Assembly (NCBI GenBank): GCA_023392125.1
Contig: JAEVZS010000030.1
Location: 1-64,000, forward strand
DNA length: 64,000 nucleotides
Direction of reading: 5' to 3'
Origin: Bacteroidota bacterium
GTDB taxonomy: Bacteria; Bacteroidota; Bacteroidia; Cytophagales; Cytophagaceae
Positions within the stretch are counted from its first letter, which is position 1; each line of letters opens with the position of its first letter. The notes beneath the pieces were generated by a model. That model saw only the letters and a program-made list of their open reading frames with translations. It did no database searches and was not told where the DNA came from. This document shows, one piece after another, positions 24,236 through 31,695 of the stretch. Made by a program: the position numbers and the translations under genes.

Positions 24236-25006
24236 CGAATTGTAATTGTTATGCTTTTAATAAAATCCTGATTCGGTTGCTGTGAATATAGAAAAAATGT
24301 GACATTGAGAATAGATATTCGATTAATACGGGCAAATGCTGCTCTAACTAATTAATTTATGAAATTTAAGAATCAGCTGTAAAAAAAACTATTGAATATT
24401 TATGGTATCTATCCAATGACACTATGTAAATAACAATAAAATAGCATAATTGTTTTGTTGGGTATAAAGTTTTTTATAATTGTTTTAAATTCAGTGAATT
24501 ATTTTTCATTGACTTGTGAAAAAAAATAAAAGAATTATGTAAGTTTTACTGATTAATCCATGGATAATAGTGAAAGATATTGACTGCTGTACCTGAAAAT
24601 GCAGTCATTTAAATACGCAGTAAATTATATTCAGGAAAATTTATCCGGGATGAGACAAGAATGATGCCCGACTATTAATATATTTCGTGTTTTTTGCTTT
24701 GGATCAGAGCTTTACTCTCCTGCATGGGATGAATAAGTAATTCTGCTTCGATCGAAAATAATTGCCTGTTAATGTTTCGCTGAATGAAATTGAGAACGAT
24801 CAAATCCTGAAAGCCATGAGCAGGGGACGACTGTATTATAGTTCACATACCTCAAGAGGGAAAGTCAAAGTCTTTTAGATTATTAATCTTATCGCCAGGC
24901 GCCGGAAACCCGGAGAGCTCCTTCAGGAAATGAGATATTTTATTGTGTTATCGGGGTGAAACCCCAAAACATTGGCAGGACTTTAAGAAAAAATAGTTTG
25001 ATCCAT
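24236..25006. other. Long AT-rich gene-poor region upstream of trp
   Basis: About 770 bases. The only coding-like trace is a 38-codon frame at 24762-24878 (TTG start; product ending RLYYSSHTSRGKVKVF), perhaps the remnant of a decayed gene. A small GGGGT/ACCCC hairpin lies at 24953-24965. The segment around 24340-24560 is extremely AT-rich. No RNA gene is recognisable. Confidence 0.45.
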
Positions 25007-25036
25007 TTTGCAAGTTCTTTCTTTTAGCTATATTTG
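25007..25036 (+). promoter_or_regulatory. trp operon promoter (TTTG-N18-TATATTTG)
   Basis: TTTG (25007-25010) and TATATTTG (25029-25036) lie 18 bases apart and match both promoter elements exactly, with the same spacing as the tRNA-Arg promoter. The predicted start point (about 25041-25043) falls at the leader-peptide ATG. Confidence 0.75.
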
Positions 25037-25042
25037 AATCAA

Positions 25043-25090
25043 ATGAGAAAAATTAGTTTACATAAAACCACTTGGTGGCTTGCGGGTTAA
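25043..25090 (+). CDS. trpL: trp leader peptide
   Basis: The 15-residue product MRKISLHKTTWWLAG has two consecutive Trp codons (25073-25078), a residue otherwise rare. Scarcity of charged tRNA-Trp would stall the ribosome here. The peptide ends at TAA 25088-25090. Mutually exclusive RNA pairings and an intrinsic terminator just before trpE follow, so the peptide is the sensor of a transcription attenuator. The promoter leaves almost no 5' leader before the ATG, so initiation may be leaderless. Confidence 0.82.
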   Translation: MRKISLHKTTWWLAG

Positions 25091-25172
25091 ATAAAATTCG
25101 TGAACTATACCTGTTTTGTGTAAAATGATAATATGTAAAGGTTGCTGTTCACGGCAGCCTTTTTTGTTTTTT
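25055..25172 (+). promoter_or_regulatory. trp attenuator: competing RNA pairings
   Basis: Region 1, AGTTTAC (25055-25061, inside trpL), can pair with GTGAACT (25100-25106). The same segment, CGTGAAC (25099-25105), can instead pair perfectly with GTTCACG (25147-25153), the centre of the terminator hairpin. A ribosome stalled at the Trp codons would cover region 1, free region 2 for the antiterminator, and let transcription reach trpE; with ample Trp the terminator forms. Attenuators of this kind upstream of trp genes have been described in Bacteroidota as Bacteroid-trp RNA. The pairings are read by eye and are not energy-minimised. Confidence 0.72.
25138..25172 (+). terminator. Intrinsic terminator of the trp attenuator
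   Basis: AAGGTTGCTG pairs with CGGCAGCCTT (10 bp with two G-T wobbles, loop TTCA), followed by TTTTTGTTTTTT. It ends one base before the AGGAG ribosome-binding site of trpE (25173-25177), so it can act only as an attenuator of the downstream operon. Confidence 0.85.
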
Positions 25173-25185
25173 AGGAGAACCCAAA

Positions 25186-26589
25186 ATGAAAACGTTTACT
25201 TTAAAAACCTCTTACAGGAAGCTTCTGGCAGATACGGTGACGCCGGTAAGTATTTTTTTGAAAATAAGGGATAAATATTCCAATACTCTGTTGCTGGAAA
25301 GTTCAGATTATCATAGCAATGAAAATAGCTATTCCTATATATGTTTTGCACCACTTGCCAGCTTTAAAGTCGAAGACCAGGTTATTATAAAACAGTATCC
25401 TGATGGTATGGTCGATAAGAAAACAATCGGAGATCGCGGAGAAGTGCTGCAGGCACTGACGGAATTTAGCCGGACTTTTGAGACACAATCCAATGATTTA
25501 CCCTTTGTGGCCAATGGACTTTTCGGATACATTTCGTACGATGCAGTCAGATATTTTGAAGAAATTGATATTAATAACTTTCAGTCGGATGAACGCAAGA
25601 TTCCGGAAATCCTGTATTCCGTTTACCAGTTCGTGATTGTTATCAATCATTTTAAAAACGAGCTTTATATAATTGAGCACTATTTTGATAAGCAAAATGG
25701 TCTCGAAGAAATAGAAACGGTAATAAACAACAAAAACTATGCATCCTATAAGTTCTATGCAGATGGAAATGAAACTTCAAACTTTAAGGATGAGGAATTT
25801 CTCGAAGTAATTAAAAAATGCAAAGAGCATTGTCATCGGGGCGATGTATTTCAGATTGTGCCTTCCAGGCGCTTTTCGCAGACATTCAAGGGCGATGAAT
25901 TCAATGTGTATCGTGCTTTGCGGTCAATCAATCCTTCTCCGTACCTGTTTTATTTTGATTACGGAAGCTTTAAGATATTCGGATCTTCGCCTGAAGCCCA
26001 GATTGTAATAAAAGCCGGAAAGGCAAGCATACATCCGATTGCCGGTACTTTTAAGAGAACAGGAGATGACCGGAGTGATGCGGAACTCGCCAAGAAATTA
26101 TTTGATGATCCTAAGGAAAACTCGGAGCATGTGATGCTGGTTGATCTTGCACGAAATGATCTGAGCAGACATGGTAAAAATGTAACAGTGGACACATTTA
26201 AGGAAATTCAGTTTTACAGTCATGTTATTCACCTGGTATCAAAAGTTTCCGGGCAGCTTAACGGAGCTGCTTCCCCTCTGCAGCTTGTTGCCGATACATT
26301 TCCGGCCGGAACGCTAAGCGGAGCTCCCAAGCATATGGCGATGACACTGATCAATAAGTTTGAGAACGGAAACAGAGGATATTACGGAGGAGCTATTGGC
26401 TTTCTGAGTTTCAACGGAGATTTTAATCATGCTATTATGATTCGTTCCCTGTTGAGCAAAAATAATAAGTTATTTTATCAGGCGGGGGCAGGCGTAGTTG
26501 CAAAGTCTGATGATGTAAGTGAGCTGAATGAAGTCAATAACAAGCTATTGGCTTTACGCACCGCTATAAAGAAAGGGGAAGAGATTTAA
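25186..26589 (+). CDS. trpE: Anthranilate synthase component I
   Basis: It makes anthranilate from chorismate with ammonia supplied by TrpG. 467 residues. The N-terminal domain has the LLESSD motif that binds the feedback inhibitor tryptophan. The chorismate-binding domain shows VFQIVPSRRF, FGSSPEAQIVI, HPIAGTFKRTG, EHVMLVDLARND and GTLSGAPKHMAM. A strong AGGAG lies eight bases before the ATG, unusual for this phylum and placed right after the attenuator. First gene of trpEGDCFBA, so flux is controlled both by attenuation and, very likely, by feedback inhibition. Confidence 0.97.
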   Translation: MKTFTLKTSYRKLLADTVTPVSIFLKIRDKYSNTLLLESSDYHSNENSYSYICFAPLASFKVEDQVIIKQYPDGMVDKKTIGDRGEVLQALTEFSRTFETQSNDLPFVANGLFGYISYDAVRYFEEIDINNFQSDERKIPEILYSVYQFVIVINHFKNELYIIEHYFDKQNGLEEIETVINNKNYASYKFYADGNETSNFKDEEFLEVIKKCKEHCHRGDVFQIVPSRRFSQTFKGDEFNVYRALRSINPSPYLFYFDYGSFKIFGSSPEAQIVIKAGKASIHPIAGTFKRTGDDRSDAELAKKLFDDPKENSEHVMLVDLARNDLSRHGKNVTVDTFKEIQFYSHVIHLVSKVSGQLNGAASPLQLVADTFPAGTLSGAPKHMAMTLINKFENGNRGYYGGAIGFLSFNGDFNHAIMIRSLLSKNNKLFYQAGAGVVAKSDDVSELNEVNNKLLALRTAIKKGEEI

Positions 26590-26640
26590 TTTTCTGACAA
26601 TAAGTAATATTCCAAACAGAAAGACGCTAAAACAGCTTTT

Positions 26641-27210
26641 ATGAAAATTCTGGTAATAGATAACTACGACTCTTTTGTATACAACATTATCCATATAATT
26701 CGTGAACTGGGTTATGGAGATGAACTGGATGTAGTCCGGAACGATAAAATATCGATCGGAGAAGTCGCGAAATACGATAAGATTCTGTTGTCGCCCGGAC
26801 CCGGTATTCCGGCGGAGGCAGGTATATTACAGGATGTTGTGAGAGAGTATGGCTCCAGTAAAAGTATTCTGGGAGTTTGCCTCGGGCATCAGGGGATCGG
26901 AGAAGTATACGGAGCGGAACTGTATAATCTCGATGAAGTAGTGCACGGACTTGCAACTGTCACACAGATTATTAATCAGGATATCCTTTTCGAAGGATTA
27001 CCGGAGTCCTTTATGACCGGAAGATATCATTCATGGGCCATCAACCCTTCATCGGATCTTTCCAATCTGGTGGTAACCGGTGTTGATGCAAAAGGAAATA
27101 TTATGGCGATCCGGCATAAAGAATATGATGTCAGGGGAGTGCAGTTTCATCCGGAATCTGTGCTTACAGACCATGGGAAAAAAATGTTGGAAAACTGGTT
27201 GAAAAACTGA
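26641..27210 (+). CDS. trpG: Anthranilate synthase component II (glutamine amidotransferase)
   Basis: It releases ammonia from glutamine for TrpE. A class I amidotransferase of 189 residues with nucleophile C80 (GVCLGHQGIGE) and the H170/E172 pair (FHPESVL); the oxyanion strand is SPGPGIP. It is not fused to trpD, in contrast to enterobacteria. It starts 51 bases after trpE and five before trpD. It could also serve aminodeoxychorismate synthase if no separate PabA exists, but the operon position favours tryptophan. Confidence 0.96.
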   Translation: MKILVIDNYDSFVYNIIHIIRELGYGDELDVVRNDKISIGEVAKYDKILLSPGPGIPAEAGILQDVVREYGSSKSILGVCLGHQGIGEVYGAELYNLDEVVHGLATVTQIINQDILFEGLPESFMTGRYHSWAINPSSDLSNLVVTGVDAKGNIMAIRHKEYDVRGVQFHPESVLTDHGKKMLENWLKN

Positions 27211-27215
27211 TATAT

Positions 27216-28205
27216 ATGAAGGAGGTACTAAATCATTTGCTGGCTCATAAAAGCCTGAGCCGGGATACTGCCAAGCAGGTACTCACAGATATTACGCAAG
27301 GCAAGGTAAATATCAGCCAGATGGCCTGCTTTATGACGGTGTATATGATGCGTAGTATCACGGTAGAGGAACTGGCAGGTTTCAGAGATGCCATGCTTGA
27401 TCTTTGCATACCGGTTGACCTGTCCGAGTTTGACCCGATCGATTTATGTGGTACCGGCGGCGATGGTAAAGATACGTTTAATATGTCGACTACAGCTTCT
27501 TTTATCGTGGCAGGGGCCGGAATTAAAGTAGCCAAACATGGCAACTACGGAGTCTCTTCCAATTGCGGCTCATCTAATGTAATGGAGTATTTCGGGTACA
27601 AATTTACCAATGATCGTGATGTATTGAGGAAGCAGATGGATAAAGCCGGTATTTGTATTATGCATGCACCGCTTTTTCACCCTGCTATGAAAAATGTGGC
27701 TCCGGTTAGAAAGGATCTTGGTGTCCGGACATTCTTTAATATGCTTGGTCCAATGGTCAATCCGGCTTTCCCGAACAATCAGCTTGTAGGGGTTTTCAGC
27801 CTGGAACTGGCTCGCTTGTACGGATATCTCTATCAGCAGAGTGGAAAACACTTTGTAATCCTCCACAGTCTTGATGTATACGATGAAATATCGCTTACCG
27901 GCTTATTCAAGGTAATCGGAAACGATTATGAAAAGCTTATGCAACCCGAGGATCTCGGTTTCAAACGCTGTACTCCGGAAAGCCTGGCAGGGGGAAAGGA
28001 TGTTGCAGGGTCTGCCAGAATACTGACGGATATTCTGGAAAATAAGGGAACCATAGAGCAGAACAATGCAGTACTGGCCAATGCAGCCATGGCTATTCAC
28101 TGCGCAAGACCGGACTGGAGTCTGAAAGATGCTCTAGGACAGGCCAGAGAATCACTTGAATCAGGGAAAGCGCTGAAAGCCTTCAAAACATTGCTGGAAA
28201 ATTGA
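27216..28205 (+). CDS. trpD: Anthranilate phosphoribosyltransferase
   Basis: It joins anthranilate to PRPP. 329 residues with the PRPP-binding motifs CGTGGDGKDTFNMST (residues about 75-89) and KHGNYGVSSNCGSSNVME, then HAPLFHPAMKNVAPVRKDLG for anthranilate contacts. An internal GGAGG directly follows the ATG but reads as codons for KEV. Spacing to neighbours is 5 and 7 bases, so it belongs to one mRNA. Confidence 0.97.
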   Translation: MKEVLNHLLAHKSLSRDTAKQVLTDITQGKVNISQMACFMTVYMMRSITVEELAGFRDAMLDLCIPVDLSEFDPIDLCGTGGDGKDTFNMSTTASFIVAGAGIKVAKHGNYGVSSNCGSSNVMEYFGYKFTNDRDVLRKQMDKAGICIMHAPLFHPAMKNVAPVRKDLGVRTFFNMLGPMVNPAFPNNQLVGVFSLELARLYGYLYQQSGKHFVILHSLDVYDEISLTGLFKVIGNDYEKLMQPEDLGFKRCTPESLAGGKDVAGSARILTDILENKGTIEQNNAVLANAAMAIHCARPDWSLKDALGQARESLESGKALKAFKTLLEN

Positions 28206-28212
28206 CGACCGG

Positions 28213-29016
28213 ATGAATACATTAGATAAAATAATCGCGAGAAAAAGAGATGAGGTTACCGTTAGAAAATCGGTAACAAGCGTTAAAGATCTGGAAAACT
28301 CTGTATACTTTGGGAAAGAGATGCTCAGTTTACGAAAGTATTTGACGGATCCTTCCAAAACAGGCATTATTGCGGAGTTTAAGAAAAAATCACCATCCAA
28401 AGGGATTATTAACGACAGAATACCCGTAACTCAGGTTGTAAGCGGTTATCAGGGGGCCGGGGCTTCCGCCGTTTCCGTACTGACGGACATCGACTTTTTC
28501 GGGGGGAGCGATGAAGATTTGATACAGGCCAGAGCGGCAATAGATCTGCCGATTCTCAGAAAAGATTTTATAATTGACGAGTATCAGATCGTTGAGGCAA
28601 AAGCGCTGGGAGCGGATATTATATTGCTGATAGCAGCGGCCCTTAAACCGGAAGAAGTTTCGGGACTAAGCAGTTTTGCACGTTCATTGGGTTTTGAAGT
28701 GCTTCTGGAAGTGCATAATGAAGAGGAGCTGGCGGCAAATCTATTTGATACGATCGATGTAATTGGTGTAAACAATCGCAATCTCAAAGACTTTTCAGTA
28801 GATATTAATACGTCAGTTAAATTGTCTGAAAAAATTCCGGGACATTATCTGAAAATTTCCGAAAGCGGCATAAGTGATGTTGATTCGATTGTATATCTCC
28901 GGGAAAACGGATTTAACGGATTTCTCATTGGAGAAAATTTTATGAAGACAGCCAATCCGGGAGCAGCCATGATGGAATTTGTGGCAGAGATGGAAATGAA
29001 ACTTAATCTGCGCTAG
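28213..29016 (+). CDS. trpC: Indole-3-glycerol phosphate synthase
   Basis: It closes the indole ring with loss of CO2. A 267-residue TIM barrel with EFKKKSPSKG (catalytic Lys), PILRKDFIIDEYQI, GVNNRNLKDF and the phosphate-binding ISESGISD. It is not fused to trpF. The gene starts seven bases after trpD and ends three before trpF. Confidence 0.97.
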   Translation: MNTLDKIIARKRDEVTVRKSVTSVKDLENSVYFGKEMLSLRKYLTDPSKTGIIAEFKKKSPSKGIINDRIPVTQVVSGYQGAGASAVSVLTDIDFFGGSDEDLIQARAAIDLPILRKDFIIDEYQIVEAKALGADIILLIAAALKPEEVSGLSSFARSLGFEVLLEVHNEEELAANLFDTIDVIGVNNRNLKDFSVDINTSVKLSEKIPGHYLKISESGISDVDSIVYLRENGFNGFLIGENFMKTANPGAAMMEFVAEMEMKLNLR

Positions 29017-29019
29017 ATA

Positions 29020-29664
29020 ATGTCGTTGAAAATAAAAGTCTGTGGAATGCGTGACCCGCATAATATCTGTCAATTGCAGGAAATTGTAAAACCGGATTTT
29101 ATCGGCTTTATTTTTTATCCTTTATCGAAAAGATATGCGGGGGAATTAAAGGCGGATTTTCCGGACGGTGCAGTTTTTGGTGAGACGGATAAGGTCGGAG
29201 TATTTGTAAACGCTTCCATGGATGAAATTATCGAGGTAACTCAATGGCTGAATCCAGGTTTTATTCAGCTTCATGGGGATGAATCGCCCGAATTCTGCAA
29301 GCAGGTAAAAGAACGAGGTTTCCGGGTGATAAAAGCCTTTCAGGTGAGTGATCGCCTGCCTTCTGATCTGAATGCTTATATGGGTTCTGTCGATTTCTTT
29401 CTTTTTGATACAAAGTCTGAAGGTTATGGTGGCTCGGGGAAAAAGTTTGACTGGGCGATTCTGGAAGAATACGACAATCGCGTTCCCTTATTCCTGAGTG
29501 GAGGTATCGGGCCTGATGAAGTACGGGACGTAATAAAACTGAGTAAAAACCTGAATATCGCAGTCGTGGATATAAACAGCCGGTTTGAATCAGCACCGGG
29601 CTTGAAAAATATTGATCAAATCAAACAATTTAAAAATATTCTGAGCAATGAATTATACGATTGA
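29020..29664 (+). CDS. trpF: Phosphoribosylanthranilate isomerase
   Basis: It performs the Amadori rearrangement before ring closure. 214 residues, TIM barrel, with catalytic Cys in KVCGMRDP, then GFIFYPLSKRY, IQLHGDESPEF, FDTKSEGYGGSGKKFDW and LSGGIGPDEV. It overlaps the start of trpB by 17 bases, so the two are probably translationally coupled. Confidence 0.96.
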   Translation: MSLKIKVCGMRDPHNICQLQEIVKPDFIGFIFYPLSKRYAGELKADFPDGAVFGETDKVGVFVNASMDEIIEVTQWLNPGFIQLHGDESPEFCKQVKERGFRVIKAFQVSDRLPSDLNAYMGSVDFFLFDTKSEGYGGSGKKFDWAILEEYDNRVPLFLSGGIGPDEVRDVIKLSKNLNIAVVDINSRFESAPGLKNIDQIKQFKNILSNELYD

Positions 29665-30856
29665 TGCCAGAGGTTACTATGGTGATTTTGGCGGAGCCTA
29701 TGTGCCGGAAATGCTTTATCCCAATGTAGAAGAGCTCCGCAAACGCTATCTGGGTATATTAGAAAGTGATTCATTTAAAAATGAATTAAATGATTTGCTT
29801 AAAAACTATGTTGGCCGTCCTACCCCCCTTTATCTTGCTAAACGGTTAAGTGAAAAGTACGGGGCTACCATTTATTTGAAGCGGGAAGATCTTTGTCATA
29901 CCGGGGCACACAAAATCAATAATACACTTGGACAGATTATCCTGGCTAAGCGTCTCGGAAAAAAGAGAATTATTGCGGAGACCGGAGCAGGTCAGCATGG
30001 TGTGGCGACTGCCACGGCCTGTGCGCTTATGGGGATTGAGTGTGTAGTCTATATGGGCGCAGTGGATATTGAAAGACAGAAGCCTAATGTTGAAAGAATG
30101 AAAATGCTGGGTGCTACCGTTGTACCTGCTTATTCAGGAAGTAAAACCCTGAAAGATGCTACGAACGAAGCAATGAGGGACTGGCTTAATAATCCTGAAG
30201 ACACTCATTATATTATCGGATCAGTAGTAGGGCCTCATCCCTATCCGGATATGGTCGCGCGTTTTCAGTCAGTTATAAGCGAAGAGATACGAAAGCAGCT
30301 TAAAGAGGCGACCGGAAGCGAAAAGCCGGATTATGTCATTGCATGTGTAGGAGGCGGAAGTAACGCTGCCGGAGCATTTTATCATTTTCTGGATGATCTG
30401 GAAGTTAATCTGGTCGCGGCAGAAGCGGCAGGAAAAGGAATTGATTCCGGAGAGTCGGCTGCGACTACTTACCTGGGTAAACCGGGCATTCTTCATGGCA
30501 GCAAGAGTCTGCTGATGCAGACCGAAGACGGGCAGATTGTAGAGCCATATTCCATATCGGCAGGTCTGGATTATCCCGGAATAGGACCTATTCACGCGCA
30601 TCTGTTTAAAAGCGGAAGAGCACAGTTCCTTTATGTTACCGACAAAGAGGCGTATATGGCCGGAGTGTTACTTTCACGGATGGAAGGTATTATCCCGGCA
30701 CTGGAATCTTCACATGCACTGGCGGCACTGGATCAGCTGAAGCTAAAAAACTCAGATGTAGTGGTTGTCAATCTTTCCGGCAGAGGAGATAAGGATTTGC
30801 AGACCTACATAAATAAAAAGGATGAATATTTAAATGATATCGGTTTAGTCTTGTAA
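29648..30856 (+). CDS. trpB: Tryptophan synthase beta chain
   Basis: It condenses indole with serine. A PLP enzyme of 402 residues (TrpB1 type): PLP lysine K89 in HTGAHKINN, GAGQHGVATATACAL, the phosphate loop GGGSNAAGAF, and ESSHAL near the C-terminus. The start within trpF is supported by the standard N-terminal segment YYGDFGGAYVPE. It is followed by trpA after two bases, consistent with the alpha2-beta2 complex. Confidence 0.97.
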   Translation: MNYTIDARGYYGDFGGAYVPEMLYPNVEELRKRYLGILESDSFKNELNDLLKNYVGRPTPLYLAKRLSEKYGATIYLKREDLCHTGAHKINNTLGQIILAKRLGKKRIIAETGAGQHGVATATACALMGIECVVYMGAVDIERQKPNVERMKMLGATVVPAYSGSKTLKDATNEAMRDWLNNPEDTHYIIGSVVGPHPYPDMVARFQSVISEEIRKQLKEATGSEKPDYVIACVGGGSNAAGAFYHFLDDLEVNLVAAEAAGKGIDSGESAATTYLGKPGILHGSKSLLMQTEDGQIVEPYSISAGLDYPGIGPIHAHLFKSGRAQFLYVTDKEAYMAGVLLSRMEGIIPALESSHALAALDQLKLKNSDVVVVNLSGRGDKDLQTYINKKDEYLNDIGLVL

Positions 30857-30858
30857 AT

Positions 30859-31647
30859 ATGGAAGTATCAGAAAAAATCAACAACCGGCTTACTCAGCGG
30901 TTTAAAAATACCAATTCAAAGCTGCTTAGCATTTACTTTACAGCGGGGTTTCCTGAGCTGAATGATACATTGCCTGTACTGAAAACGCTGGAGCAGAATG
31001 GCGTGGACCTGGTAGAGATTGGCATGCCGTTTTCTGATCCAATGGCTGATGGCCCGACTATTCAGCAGAGCGGGGACAAAGCGCTTGAAAACGGTATGAG
31101 TATCCGGGTACTTTTTGAACAACTACAAAATATGCGGCAGGAAGTAACCATGCCGGTTCTGCTTATGGGATATCTGAATCCTGTAATTCAGTATGGAGTA
31201 GAAGCTTTTTGTAAAAAAGCAGCGGAAGTAGGAGTGGATGGTGTAATTATACCGGATATGCCGCTTGAAGAGTATCGTGCAGAATACAAAGGAACATTTG
31301 ACAAATATAACCTTTCATTCATATTTCTGGTTACTCCTCAGACCTCGCAGGAGCGCCTCCGTGTTATAGATGACCTGGCCACGGGTTTTATTTATGTAGT
31401 TTCCACAGCGAGCACGACCGGCGGTACAAAATCTGTAAAAGATGCCCGGGAATATCTGGAACGCATTAAGGATGCAGACCTGAACAATCCGACTATGGTC
31501 GGATTCAATATAAAAGATAAAGAAACTTATGACTTTGCAACTTCCTATGCACAGGGAGCCATTATCGGAAGCGCTTTCATAAAGATGTTATCGGAGAGCA
31601 AAGATAAATTCAGCGATATCAAGACATTTATTCACTCTATCCGATAG
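30859..31647 (+). CDS. trpA: Tryptophan synthase alpha chain
   Basis: It cleaves indole-3-glycerol phosphate and channels indole to TrpB. 262 residues with VDLVEIGMPFSDPMADGPTIQ-type motif holding the catalytic Glu and Asp, VDGVIIPDMPLEE, and the phosphate site STASTTGG. Last gene of the operon. An imperfect stem follows at about 31655-31685, but I cannot call a clean terminator. Confidence 0.97.
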   Translation: MEVSEKINNRLTQRFKNTNSKLLSIYFTAGFPELNDTLPVLKTLEQNGVDLVEIGMPFSDPMADGPTIQQSGDKALENGMSIRVLFEQLQNMRQEVTMPVLLMGYLNPVIQYGVEAFCKKAAEVGVDGVIIPDMPLEEYRAEYKGTFDKYNLSFIFLVTPQTSQERLRVIDDLATGFIYVVSTASTTGGTKSVKDAREYLERIKDADLNNPTMVGFNIKDKETYDFATSYAQGAIIGSAFIKMLSESKDKFSDIKTFIHSIR

Positions 31648-31695
31648 AAATAAAAGGGGCTGTTGTATTTTCAGCGGCTCCTGATCTCCTCTTGT

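Noticed and set aside
24762..24878. 38-codon frame in the gap before trp
   Set aside because: It has a TTG start, no ribosome-binding site and no known relatives. I mention it only as a possible remnant and do not list it as a gene.
31648..31695. Possible terminator between trpA and recG
   Set aside because: The stem around 31655-31685 pairs only imperfectly and there is no T run, so I do not call it.
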